From Companilactobacillus musae (GTDB lineage Bacteria; Bacillota; Bacilli; Lactobacillales; Lactobacillaceae), in contig NZ_BIFW01000001.1 in assembly GCF_003967595.1 (NCBI RefSeq), positions 372,001 through 436,000 on the forward strand: a stretch of DNA of 64,000 nucleotides. Reading direction: 5' to 3'. The notes beneath the pieces are model-generated. The model saw only the letters and a list, made by a program, of their open reading frames with translations, did not search any database and was not told the DNA's origin. Of this stretch, positions 15,688 to 23,978 are shown in pieces. The first letter of the stretch is position 1. The number at the start of each line of letters is the position of its first letter. The position numbers and the translations under genes were made by a program.

Positions 15688-16107
15688 TTATCTTTCAATA
15701 ACAAAAATCAAATCTGCTTTACAGACCACAACGTTATTCTTTAATATAATTCCATTACCTAAACCCATTTTGCCTTTAACTTTCTTCATTTCGACAGTTA
15801 TATTTAAAATATCTCCTGGAACAATATCTTCAAAATATATTGCTTTTCTAATTCCGCCAAAAAAAACATTTAACTCCTCTCCTTCATGTAGAGAAAGAAT
15901 AGCTCCAACTCCTGTCTGAGCCATCATTTCAATAACAAATGGACGAGGTACAATCAAATTATTTTTATCATTTTGACTAAAAAACCATTCGTTTATGGAA
16001 ATCAATTTAACCGCCGATGCCCTAACACCTGCTTCAATACGAACGAATTTGTCGATGAATTCAAATGGATAACGTTGTGGTATGAGATTGTCTAATTCAG
16101 TTATCAT
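15688..16107 (-). CDS. FabZ-like hotdog protein lacking the catalytic histidine motif
   Basis: This 139-aa protein aligns along its length with FabZ: LIPQRYPFEFIDK matches LIPNRYPILFIDK of the first FabZ, and PFVIEMMAQTG matches VLIIESLAQAA, keeping Glu60. The hallmark GHFPxxPVMPG, which holds the catalytic His and the helix-capping Pro-Gly, is replaced by FFSQNDKNNLIVPRP, so the dehydratase His is absent. Start at 16107 (MITELDNL) follows AAAGGGAGA seven bases upstream. It overlaps accB by 11 bases and abuts accC. Related operons often have a functional fabZ2 here; this copy is probably catalytically dead or altered. Confidence 0.8.
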   Translation of the reverse strand: MITELDNLIPQRYPFEFIDKFVRIEAGVRASAVKLISINEWFFSQNDKNNLIVPRPFVIEMMAQTGVGAILSLHEGEELNVFFGGIRKAIYFEDIVPGDILNITVEMKKVKGKMGLGNGIILKNNVVVCKADLIFVIER

Positions 16108-16546
16108 TAAGATCTCCCTTTGTAATCTTGAAAATAGGTTGATTGAATTCAACCATCGAACAATCATCAACTAATACATCTTCAATAAAACCTGATGTAT
16201 CACTTTTTATTTCATTAAACATTTTCATAGCCTCTACCACGCAAATTACTTCATCTTTTTTTACATAGTCTCCTATTTTTTTAAAAGGTTTTTCATCTGG
16301 GCTAGGCGAAAGATAAAGTACACCTACTAGTGGAGACCTTATAATATCTAAATTATCATCAACTTTAACTTCTTTTGGAGAATCATTGTTTGTAACAGCA
16401 TTAACTTCCGTCTTTTTTAATTGACTACTATTATTGATACTTGTTTTATTAAATTCCAAACTAAAATTATCCTGAGAAAATTTCAAAGTCTCTACTGATA
16501 AAGAATCAAATTTAACTAATAATTTTTCAATATCCTTTTCATCCAT
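16097..16546 (-). CDS. accB: Biotin carboxyl carrier protein of acetyl-CoA carboxylase
   Basis: AccB carries the biotin that AccC carboxylates. The 149-aa protein has a variable N-terminal part, a flexible Asn/Ser/Lys-rich linker (residues ~35-65) and a C-terminal lipoyl/biotinyl domain with the canonical EAMKM at 105-109, biotin on Lys108. GAGGTG ten bases upstream supports the start just after fabF. The ligase needed to attach biotin is encoded at 21920-22678 and a biotin importer at 21348-21905, both divergent from this operon. Confidence 0.95.
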   Translation of the reverse strand: MDEKDIEKLLVKFDSLSVETLKFSQDNFSLEFNKTSINNSSQLKKTEVNAVTNNDSPKEVKVDDNLDIIRSPLVGVLYLSPSPDEKPFKKIGDYVKKDEVICVVEAMKMFNEIKSDTSGFIEDVLVDDCSMVEFNQPIFKITKGDLNDN

Positions 16547-16551
16547 ATCAA

Positions 16552-17778
16552 TTACACACCTCTAAAGATGATCACTGCATTGTGACCTCCAAATCCAAAC
16601 GAATTACTCATAACATAATTTATTTCTGCTTTTTTATTGTCTTCATTAACTAATTCAATATTGCACTCATCATCTTGTTGCATCAAACCAACATTAACAG
16701 GCATCTGATTATTTTTAATCGATAGTATTGAAGCAACAGCTTCAATAGCACCTGCTGCCCCCAACGCATGACCTGTCATTCCCTTTGTACTGCTTACTTT
16801 TAAATGATTGTTATTGACAAATACCTTATTAATTGCTTTAGATTCGGCTGAATCATTGGCGGCGGTACTCGTCCCATGAGCATTTATATAATCAATATCT
16901 TTCTCACTAATCTCTGCTTCTGCAATAGCCTGGACCATTGCTCTAGCAGCACCCTCACCATCAGGATTTGGAGCCGTCATATGATAAGCATCACTGGTAG
17001 TTCCGTATCCAACTACTTCAGCCAATATTTTAGCTCCGCGATTTTTAGCATGTTTATAATCTTCTAGAACAATTGTTGCGGCACCTTCGCCAAGAACAAA
17101 GCCAGTTCTATTCTTATCAAAAGGAATTGAGGCTTTTAAGGGATCCTTTTCTCTTGATAACGCCGTTAATGAGGCAAAACCTGAGATTCCCATTTCATTA
17201 ATAGACGCTTCTGTACCTCCCGCAATTAAAGCAGTGGCCTTTCCCTGCTTAATATATTCATATGCGTCTCCAATAGCATTTGTACCTGAAGAGCATGCTG
17301 TTACTATTCCCTGACTAGTATTTTTAGCATTAAAGGCAATGGATATGTTTCCAGCGGCCATATTAATAATTGAATTGGGTACAAACAAAGGCGAAACTCT
17401 TTTAACGCCTTTATCATACATTTTAATAACTTGGTTTTGGATAGTGGTCAATCCACCAATACCAGAACCATAAATTACACCTAATTCTTCTGGTTGAATA
17501 TTTGTTTCATTTAAACCAGACATTTCCATAGCTTCTTTGGCACTATATAGAGCGTAGCTACAAAATAAATCATTTCTTTTAGCAAATTTTCTATCTAATC
17601 TAATTAAAGGATCAAATTCCTTTACCTCACCAGCCACGGTTATACCCGTTTTTGACGCATCGAATTTCGTTATTTTACTAATACCATTTTTTGATGCGAA
17701 AAGGTTTTTCATAAAATTGTCAATATCATTTCCAATTGGTGAGACAATTCCCATACCTGTTACGACAACCCTATTCAT
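16552..17778 (-). CDS. fabF: 3-oxoacyl-ACP synthase II
   Basis: FabF condenses malonyl-ACP with acyl-ACP in elongation. The 408-aa thiolase-fold protein has the nucleophile Cys162 in TACSSGTNAIGDA and the two decarboxylation histidines, His301 (NAHGTSTAAND) and His337 (GMTGHALGAAG), giving the complete Cys-His-His triad. The tail SNSFGFGGHNA is typical. AAGGAG precedes the ATG. A 74-base gap separates it from fabG, the largest spacing within the upstream part of the operon; I saw no terminator in it. Confidence 0.96.
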   Translation of the reverse strand: MNRVVVTGMGIVSPIGNDIDNFMKNLFASKNGISKITKFDASKTGITVAGEVKEFDPLIRLDRKFAKRNDLFCSYALYSAKEAMEMSGLNETNIQPEELGVIYGSGIGGLTTIQNQVIKMYDKGVKRVSPLFVPNSIINMAAGNISIAFNAKNTSQGIVTACSSGTNAIGDAYEYIKQGKATALIAGGTEASINEMGISGFASLTALSREKDPLKASIPFDKNRTGFVLGEGAATIVLEDYKHAKNRGAKILAEVVGYGTTSDAYHMTAPNPDGEGAARAMVQAIAEAEISEKDIDYINAHGTSTAANDSAESKAINKVFVNNNHLKVSSTKGMTGHALGAAGAIEAVASILSIKNNQMPVNVGLMQQDDECNIELVNEDNKKAEINYVMSNSFGFGGHNAVIIFRGV

Positions 17779-17852
17779 ATTAAATTCTCCTTGGTGTTAA
17801 ATATATAGCTATTAAAATTTCGTTCTTTAATCTATATGTTTAAATTTAATTT

Positions 17853-18581
17853 CTATATTGTTAGACCTCCGTCTACAGTAATTACTTGACCAGTAATATA
17901 ATTATTTTCAATCAAATAACTTATTGTATCGGCTATTTCTTCAGGTTTACCAAATCTTCCTAATGGGATTTGATTAATAAATTCATTTTGTCGTTGTTCA
18001 GACATTTTATGTACCATATCTGTATCTATCATTCCAGGAGCAATAGCATTACACCTTATACCTCTGATTGCCCCCTCTTTAGCTGTAGTTTTAGTTAATC
18101 CCACTATTCCAGCTTTACTTGCCGAATAATTTCCTTGTCCAATATTACCGTGTAAACCAGAAATACTTGAGATATTAATGATATTTCCAGATCTTTGTTT
18201 CTGCATACACTTAATGACTAATTTGGTCATATTAAAAGTACCAATCAAATTAACTTTTAAAACATCTTCAAATTCATCCAAACTCATCCTAAATATTAAT
18301 TTGTCTTTAGTAATTCCTGCATTATTAATTAACACATCGATATGCCCATACATATTGATAATATTTTCTACGATTCTCTTTGCATCATTTTCATTGGACA
18401 CATCACCTTCAAAACCATTAGAAATTATCCCTTGTTTTTCTAATTCTTTGGCTTCTTTTTCTTCTAAGGGAGTATGGGTATTTATGATAACTTTCATTTC
18501 TTTTGATGAAAGTTTCTTTGCAGCTGCCAAGCCAATACCCTTTGCCCCACCAGTTATAAGTACAATTTTTTTGGACATCAT
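17853..18581 (-). CDS. fabG: 3-oxoacyl-ACP reductase
   Basis: FabG reduces 3-oxoacyl-ACP with NADPH. The 242-aa SDR has the cofactor loop GGAKGIG (11-17), NNAG at 85-88, and the catalytic Ser138, Tyr151 and Lys155 (YSASK). The end YITGQVITVDGGL is characteristic. The start overlaps the fabD stop as ATGA, so the two are translationally coupled; AAGGAG lies nine bases upstream of the first of two adjacent ATG codons. Confidence 0.95.
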   Translation of the reverse strand: MMSKKIVLITGGAKGIGLAAAKKLSSKEMKVIINTHTPLEEKEAKELEKQGIISNGFEGDVSNENDAKRIVENIINMYGHIDVLINNAGITKDKLIFRMSLDEFEDVLKVNLIGTFNMTKLVIKCMQKQRSGNIINISSISGLHGNIGQGNYSASKAGIVGLTKTTAKEGAIRGIRCNAIAPGMIDTDMVHKMSEQRQNEFINQIPLGRFGKPEEIADTISYLIENNYITGQVITVDGGLTI

Positions 18582-19486
18582 TTGTTTAAACTCCTTTTTA
18601 ATTCATTCAATGTTTCCATATCATCAACGTGAAAAACATTCTTTTGACCTGACCTTTTAGCTAATTTCATTAAGGTATCTCCGGGCCCTATTTCAACAAA
18701 AGTGTCACATCCTGAATTAACAAGATAGTTTAAATCGTCCTCAAAATGAGTAGGACTAACCAATTGTTTTACTAAGGTTTCTTTTACTTCATAAGTATCG
18801 AACGGCTTAACTGTGGTGTTACTAATAACTGGAAAATCAAATTCGTGAAACTTTATTGATTCTATCCTTCTTTTCAATAAAGTCGCCGCTTCCTCCATAA
18901 AAGGCGTATGCGAGATCACGTTAACTTTTAAAGGAAAAATTCTTTTGATTCCATGATTTTTAAGATAGTCCGTTGCTCTCTCTATTCCCGTAAAAGATCC
19001 ACCAATTACAATCTGTGATTTCAAATTATAATTAGCAATATAAACGGTTCCTTCTTTTGATGCGTATTTTATTGCATCTTCGATCATATCAATATCACAG
19101 TTAACAATTGCTACCATTTTTCCTGGATGTTTTTTCTCACTTTGAAACATATATTGACTTCTATCCCTAACAAGCTTCAATCCATTTTCAAAATCCAAAC
19201 TACTTGCCGAAACAAGAGCACTATACTCACCTAGGCTAAGCCCAGTTGCAATGGATGGAGTTAATTCAAGTTCATGTTTGAAAATTTGGAAAATTCCATA
19301 ACTCATTGTCAAAATAGAAGTTTGAACATTTTGGGGATCATCAAATACTGTAGCTTTACTCATATCAAGACCTAAAACTTTAGAAGATCTATCGACAACT
19401 TGACGATAAATCGATTTATTTTCATATAAATCCTGACCCATATTTTTAAATTGACTACCCTGACCACTAAATAGAAAACCAATCAT
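18578..19486 (-). CDS. fabD: Malonyl-CoA:ACP transacylase
   Basis: FabD loads malonyl groups from malonyl-CoA onto ACP. The start at 19486 (MIGFLFSGQGSQ) is chosen because AAAGGA is about ten bases upstream and FLFSGQGSQ is the family N-terminus; an in-frame extension of 14 residues is not needed. The nucleophile is Ser84 in GLSLGEYSAL, and the ISHTPFM segment near residue 190 supplies the catalytic His. The length of 302 aa is normal. It sits 50 bases after fabH and overlaps fabG by four. Confidence 0.95.
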   Translation of the reverse strand: MIGFLFSGQGSQFKNMGQDLYENKSIYRQVVDRSSKVLGLDMSKATVFDDPQNVQTSILTMSYGIFQIFKHELELTPSIATGLSLGEYSALVSASSLDFENGLKLVRDRSQYMFQSEKKHPGKMVAIVNCDIDMIEDAIKYASKEGTVYIANYNLKSQIVIGGSFTGIERATDYLKNHGIKRIFPLKVNVISHTPFMEEAATLLKRRIESIKFHEFDFPVISNTTVKPFDTYEVKETLVKQLVSPTHFEDDLNYLVNSGCDTFVEIGPGDTLMKLAKRSGQKNVFHVDDMETLNELKRSLNK

Positions 19487-19536
19487 TTTATTAAAGTCCT
19501 TTACTATAAAATTTATTTTAATAAACACAAGATCAA

Positions 19537-20520
19537 CTAATATTTGATAATCACCGTGCCAATTGATAGCCCACCGCCAAAACCTGAAAAAACTATTTTA
19601 TCTCCTCTATCAATTACCTTACTATTAACAAATTGATCAAATAGAATAGCCTCACTAGCTGCAGCCGTATTTCCGTATTCTCCGATATTGATTAAAAATT
19701 TGTCTTCAGAAATTCCCATCTTTTCGGATATTCTCTTAATAATTCTTTCATTAGCCTGATGTAATAGAAAAAAATCAATATCATTAGTACACAGATTTGC
19801 TCGTTTTAATGCGCCATTGATGGATTTAGGTACTTCTTCAATTGCAAAATTATAAACTTTTCGTCCATTCATCTTAAAAAATGGTGATTCAATTTTTTGA
19901 GTAGAGAATGGTGCTGGTTGGCCAGTATAACCAGCTACTATATAATTTCCATAATTACCCAAGGTCTTTAAATCTTCTGCAATAAATGTACTATTCTCAC
20001 TTATGCAAGTATTACTAATCAGAATTCCTCCGGCTCCATCACCAAAAAGAACTGCAGTAGACCTGTCATTCCAATCTACTAACTTACTTAAATTTTCTCC
20101 GCCTATAAGAATGGCATTTTTTTTATAATTATTAATTAATAATTGTCTAACCAAATGAATTCCATATGCAAAACCAGAACAAGCAGTGTTAATGTCAATT
20201 GCAATAGCATTTTTTGCTTTTATATTTCCTTGCACCATCGAACTAACCGATGGAGTCAAATAATCAGGCGACATTGTAGCAACTACTATTAAATCAATAT
20301 CATCTGCTGTTAAACTACTTTTCAGTAAAAGTTGGTTGGCAACCTTAGTACAAAGCACACTTGTTGTTTCTGTAGTAACAACATGTCTTCTATTTATACC
20401 TGTACGTTTAACTATCCATTCATCGGTCGTGTCTAGTATACTTGTAAGTTCTTTATTGGTTACGGTTCTTTCGGGAACATAACTGGCTGTTGATATTATT
20501 TTAAAATCTTCAAATTTCAT
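19537..20520 (-). CDS. fabH: 3-oxoacyl-ACP synthase III
   Basis: FabH starts chain synthesis by condensing acetyl- or branched acyl-CoA with malonyl-ACP. The 327-aa protein shows the Cys-His-Asn triad: Cys114 in NTACSGFAYG, His254 in LLHQANERI and Asn284 in GEYGNTAAAS. The start is the ATG at 20520, nine bases after GGAG; a TTG one codon earlier is less likely. Second gene of the operon, 20 bases after fabZ. Confidence 0.95.
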   Translation of the reverse strand: MKFEDFKIISTASYVPERTVTNKELTSILDTTDEWIVKRTGINRRHVVTTETTSVLCTKVANQLLLKSSLTADDIDLIVVATMSPDYLTPSVSSMVQGNIKAKNAIAIDINTACSGFAYGIHLVRQLLINNYKKNAILIGGENLSKLVDWNDRSTAVLFGDGAGGILISNTCISENSTFIAEDLKTLGNYGNYIVAGYTGQPAPFSTQKIESPFFKMNGRKVYNFAIEEVPKSINGALKRANLCTNDIDFFLLHQANERIIKRISEKMGISEDKFLINIGEYGNTAAASEAILFDQFVNSKVIDRGDKIVFSGFGGGLSIGTVIIKY

Positions 20521-20540
20521 CAAATATTACTCCAGCAAAT

Positions 20541-20987
20541 TTAAATTTTATTTTTAACATCAGAAACTATAAACGATAGGATAGCAGAGCAAGCAATTTG
20601 ATCATCGACAATTGCTTTACAGTTAACCTTACCCATATTCATTCTCTGTTTTTCCATTATTACCTGAAGCTTTAAAACATCTCCAGGGCGGACTACTTTT
20701 CTAAATTTGGCATTATCAATAGAACCAAGATAAGCCGTTTTACCACGATATTTCTCTGTTTTTAAAATCAAAATAGATGCTGCCTGGGCAAGCGATTCTA
20801 TTATTAGCACACCTGGCATTACAGGATTTCTCGGAAAATGCCCTCTAAAGAATTCCTCATTAATTGTCACATTTTTTGTACACGTTATAGACTGTCCGTC
20901 CTCTAAACTGTCAACCTTATCTATAAAAAGTATCGGATACCTGTTTGGAATTAATTCCATAATTTCAGATGCATTTAATAAACTCAT
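20541..20987 (-). CDS. fabZ: 3-hydroxyacyl-ACP dehydratase
   Basis: FabZ dehydrates 3-hydroxyacyl-ACP to the trans-2-enoyl form. The 148-aa hotdog protein has the intact active site RGHFPRNPVMPG with His50 and the partner Glu64 in IIESLAQAA. The start at 20987 (MSLLNASEIM) follows AAAGGA eight bases upstream; an in-frame extension of 13 residues would run through that site. First gene of the operon, preceded by three FabT-like boxes. Contrast the histidine-less paralogue at 15688-16107. Confidence 0.95.
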   Translation of the reverse strand: MSLLNASEIMELIPNRYPILFIDKVDSLEDGQSITCTKNVTINEEFFRGHFPRNPVMPGVLIIESLAQAASILILKTEKYRGKTAYLGSIDNAKFRKVVRPGDVLKLQVIMEKQRMNMGKVNCKAIVDDQIACSAILSFIVSDVKNKI

Positions 20988-21030
20988 TAAGTCATTCCTT
21001 TCGAATAAGGCAGTCATTCTACGCATTAAA

Positions 21031-21050
21031 TAGTTTGGACATCAAACCAT
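21031..21050 (-). promoter_or_regulatory. FabT-like box 1 with possible proximal promoter
   Basis: TAGTTTGGACATCAAACCAT contains a TTTG-N5-CAAA dyad. On the minus strand it supplies TTGATG, 18 bases from TAGAAT, which would start a transcript just before the fabZ ribosome site. One palindrome position differs from boxes 2 and 3. Confidence 0.6.
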
Positions 21051-21129
21051 TTAATACAATTAACCGTCAGAAATAATATAAAACATCAATAAAAATTTGA
21101 AACCAAGTTAACTTAATTTCATAAAAAGC

Positions 21130-21163
21130 ATAATATATCATTTTAGTTTGAATATCAAACCAT
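21130..21163 (-). promoter_or_regulatory. FabT-like box 2 overlapping a promoter of the fab operon
   Basis: The box TAGTTTGAATATCAAACCAT (21144-21163) has the palindrome TTTGA-N3-TCAAA. On the minus strand its TTGATA (21153-21158) is exactly 17 bases from TATTAT (21130-21135), so the operator covers the -35 element. Assignment to FabT is by similarity to known FabT operators. Confidence 0.75.
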
Positions 21164-21241
21164 TTTGCATATTAACTCTCTAAAAATTAAAAAACTTAGT
21201 AATATCTTCAAAATAAAAGCATTCTCTGTTTCATGAAAAAT

Positions 21242-21275
21242 ATAATATAACATTTTAGTTTGAATATCAAACCAT
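21242..21275 (-). promoter_or_regulatory. FabT-like box 3 overlapping a second promoter
   Basis: An exact copy of box 2 (21256-21275) with TTGATA (21265-21270), 17 bases, TATTAT (21242-21247) on the minus strand. Flanks are also similar to box 2 over about 45 bases, pointing to a local duplication. On the plus strand TTGAAT with TTTAAT 17 bases on could drive bioY, so the same box may control both directions. Confidence 0.72.
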
Positions 21276-21347
21276 TCTTTGATTTAATTATTAATGTTTT
21301 AAATTTAAAAAGTTATTATTGAAATCTTAGAAGAGGTATAAATTAAA

Positions 21348-21905
21348 TTGAACAATCTAAAAATTGAAGGTCTTGTTATGGCATCGGCCATGACCGCAAT
21401 TCTTATTATTTTGGGCCTATTTCCCCCAATTACACTTGGGTTGATTCCGGTTCCAATTGTTCTACAAAATATTGGAATTATGATCTCTGGCGAACTTTTA
21501 GGGCCGAGGTATGGGACCATTTCTGTAATAATATTTTACTTATTGATTATTTTAGGGATACCTGTTCTTTCCGGATCTCGTGGTGGAATTATTGTTTTTT
21601 TAGGACCGACTTGCGGCTATCTAATAGCTTGGATTTTGACACCCATTTTTATAGGTTACTCTGTTAAATATTTTAATAAAAGAAATAAAAATTTTTGGTG
21701 GAAAGAATTTTTAATAGTATGTATATTTGGAATCTTAAATTCATATCTCGTTGGTTCATTAATATTATCCTATCAATCACACACACCATTTATTACTATT
21801 TTTATTTCAAATTTATTTTTTGTTCCTAATGATTTAATAAAAGCGATATTATCTACCTTAATTGCTCGTCGATTAAGAAAGCATACACATATATTTATCA
21901 TTTAA
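21348..21905 (+). CDS. bioY: Biotin ECF transporter substrate-binding component BioY
   Basis: BioY is the membrane S-component that captures biotin; in lactobacilli it shares the EcfAA'T energising module encoded elsewhere. The 185-aa protein has about six helices and the family segment PVPIVLQNIGIMISG followed by GTISVIIFYLLIILG and PVLSGSRGGI. It starts at a TTG at 21348, ten bases after GAGGT. It diverges from the fab/acc operon and is followed after 14 bases by a biotin ligase gene, so it most likely feeds AccB biotinylation. Confidence 0.92.
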   Translation: MNNLKIEGLVMASAMTAILIILGLFPPITLGLIPVPIVLQNIGIMISGELLGPRYGTISVIIFYLLIILGIPVLSGSRGGIIVFLGPTCGYLIAWILTPIFIGYSVKYFNKRNKNFWWKEFLIVCIFGILNSYLVGSLILSYQSHTPFITIFISNLFFVPNDLIKAILSTLIARRLRKHTHIFII

Positions 21906-21919
21906 AGGGGAAAATAAAT

Positions 21920-22678
21920 ATGAATTCTTATAACAGAAACAAAATTACCAATAATATTCATTATTTTAAAAGGATTGACTCTACCCAAGAACTTGCCAAA
22001 AGAATTTTAAAAAAAAAATCATTGAAAACTCCCTTAACCTTGGTGGCAGATGAACAAACTAAAGGACATGGTCGTCACGGACGGGACTTTTATTCCCCAC
22101 CTACAACTGGACTTTACTTTAGTATCATTTTGCCAAACTGGAAAAAAAATTTATCAAAAAATGAACTATTAACAATTGATATAGCAGTCGTTATATCTAA
22201 AGTTTTAGAAAATTTTTTTCCTGATAAAAGTTTTAAATTAAAATGGGTTAATGATATATACTTAAAAGGATTCAAAGTTGCTGGCATTATTACCGACGTT
22301 TATCCTAATTCAAATGGCTCATTAAATCTTATTATTGGAGTCGGTATAAACTTATCTACAGCACAATTTCCTAATTATTTATCGTATAAGGCTATCGGTA
22401 TTAATACAAAAAGCACTGTAGACCAGAACAAATTATTGATTCAAATCATTAAAAAAATAATTAAATATTATTATTCTAAAAAACATTTTTTAAACGATTA
22501 CAGAAAACGTTCGTTAATACTTGGAAAAAATATTACTATCCAATTAGGAAACAAAACAATAGAAAGCATAGCTCAAAAAATTGAAAATAATGGTTATCTC
22601 ACAGTCAAGGAAAAAAATGGAAATTTAAAAACGTTTTCTGCAGGGGAAATAATACGAGTAAGATTGAATGAACATTGA
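21920..22678 (+). CDS. birA: Biotin--[acetyl-CoA-carboxylase] ligase (no DNA-binding domain)
   Basis: The enzyme activates biotin with ATP and attaches it to the AccB lysine. Motifs: FKRIDSTQELAK near residue 16, the biotin/ATP loop GHGRHGRDFYSP near 50 (family GRGRxGR), KWVNDI near 107 and GIGVN-like IIGVGINLS near 138, then a C-terminal SH3-like domain. At 252 aa and without an N-terminal helix-turn-helix it is a class I ligase and cannot act as a BirA repressor. It follows bioY after AAAGGGG. A decayed insertion element begins about 40 bases downstream. Confidence 0.93.
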   Translation: MNSYNRNKITNNIHYFKRIDSTQELAKRILKKKSLKTPLTLVADEQTKGHGRHGRDFYSPPTTGLYFSIILPNWKKNLSKNELLTIDIAVVISKVLENFFPDKSFKLKWVNDIYLKGFKVAGIITDVYPNSNGSLNLIIGVGINLSTAQFPNYLSYKAIGINTKSTVDQNKLLIQIIKKIIKYYYSKKHFLNDYRKRSLILGKNITIQLGNKTIESIAQKIENNGYLTVKEKNGNLKTFSAGEIIRVRLNEH

Positions 22679-22719
22679 ACAAAAAAATTAGGTATGGTAA
22701 TATCAATCATATTGAAGTG

Positions 22720-23335
22720 TAATAAAAAAGTTAGACATTTTTATAGGTTTTAAAAAATCATGGATTGTTCTCTGTATTCTACGGGTGACAATCCATTTTT
22801 TTAAAGAAGTACGTTTATTGTTGTATCAATTGATATATTTAGAGACTAAGTTCTTTAATTCGGTTAGGTTAACCGATTACTTATAAAGACATTCTCTTTT
22901 GAGTAGATTAAAAAAGCTCTATTGCCCTTTCAAGACATACTTTGTTTAATACCCATTGTTTTTAGGATATCTCGATAATATTTAAGTCGATACCCTCCAT
23001 TTGTCTTTACGCAAACGTATTTGAGTTACATCTTTAATGGTTCTGTCTCAGTGAATTTCTGTTTGATTGTATTAGAAGCTACTTTTCCAAGGTTACCCTT
23101 ATAGGAACAATGGCCAGATTTATGTTTTGAAAAAATAACTACTTTTAATTTAAGTTTTGTCATTAAATGCCGAATTGTTTCTGGAGAATTCTTGAATCCA
23201 AACTTGAGAGACTCCTTCCAAATTCGACGATAACCGTAGGTTGAATTTGAATCGTGATATGTTTTAACAATAAACTCTTTTAGTTGAGCGTATTTATCTG
23301 TTTTACTAAGGCTTGCATAATAAGTTGATCATAGA
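22720..23335 (-). mobile_element. Decayed IS3-family (IS150-like) transposase remnant
   Basis: Read on the minus strand from 23335, STYYASLSKTDKY, then STYGYRRIWKESLK, SPETIRHLMTKLKLK, HCSYKGNLGKVASNTI and KFTETEP match the N-terminal half of IS150-group OrfB. After a deletion that removes the DDE core start, GIKQSMS(R)KGN, the block around NNKRTSLKK and SPVEYREQ match the C-terminus. Stops and frameshifts occur throughout, OrfA is missing and I could not define both terminal repeats. It is inactive and fills the gap between birA and the YdcZ-type gene. Confidence 0.82.
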
Positions 23336-23337
23336 AA

Positions 23338-23390
23338 AACGATTTCTAGTTAAGTGCTACAAAATCCTAACACAGAAATCGCTTTTTTAT
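23338..23390 (+). terminator. Hairpin with T-run upstream of the YdcZ-type gene
   Basis: CGATTTCT (23340-23347) pairs with AGAAATCG (23374-23381) around a 26-base loop, followed by CTTTTTTATTTTATTT. It would end plus-strand transcripts coming from bioY-birA across the insertion remnant. Confidence 0.6.
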
Positions 23391-23498
23391 TTTATTTGTA
23401 TTAACTAATAGTTAATATCAAATTAACAATTTACTCAATTCTAAGGATCAGTCATTCACTGTAACATATCACCTATCAACAAACGGAGAAATTTTTAT

Positions 23499-23978
23499 AT
23501 GTTACTTTTTATTTTATTAGGTATTACAACAGGTGGATTTATTCCCTTACAAACTTCAATCAATTCTCAACTACGTAATCGAGTTAAAACACCATTTTTA
23601 GTTGGTACTATATTCTTAATCATTTTAAGTGTTTTAACAGGTTCGGGCATTCCTTTAATGAACGGTTCTCTATCTTCTATGCCTTGGTGGGGATACCTAG
23701 GTGGAATTATTGGTATGATCTGTCTAACGATTAACATCTTTTTATTTCCAATTTTAGGGAGTGTGCAGACAGTAATCATTCCTATGGTTGGACAAATTTT
23801 AATGAGCGTTATCATTGATAATTTCGGTTGGTTTTACGCTAAAACTAGTCCACTATCACTAACTAAACTATTAGGAATCATCTTAGTTATTGCAGGTATC
23901 ATGATTACAATTGCTTTACCTTCTATACTGTCTAAAAAACTACTACTGTTAAATCTACTAATAAAAATCAGAAATTGA
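23499..23978 (+). CDS. YdcZ/DUF606 DMT-type transporter, N-terminal half (frameshifted)
   Basis: This first half has five hydrophobic segments and DUF606 features: GGFIPLQTSINSQLR near residue 11 and GQILMSVIIDNFGW near 100. It starts MLLFILLGITTG; a GGAGA lies upstream. After TCT AAA AAA the frame ends in an unrelated tail (KLLLLNLLIKIRN) at 23978. One extra base in the A6 run (23934-23939) would join it in frame to the next gene through the linker TTTVKSTNKNQKL. Together the two halves make about 306 aa, the usual size for tandem-domain DUF606 proteins in lactobacilli. Substrate unknown. Confidence 0.75.
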   Translation: MLLFILLGITTGGFIPLQTSINSQLRNRVKTPFLVGTIFLIILSVLTGSGIPLMNGSLSSMPWWGYLGGIIGMICLTINIFLFPILGSVQTVIIPMVGQILMSVIIDNFGWFYAKTSPLSLTKLLGIILVIAGIMITIALPSILSKKLLLLNLLIKIRN

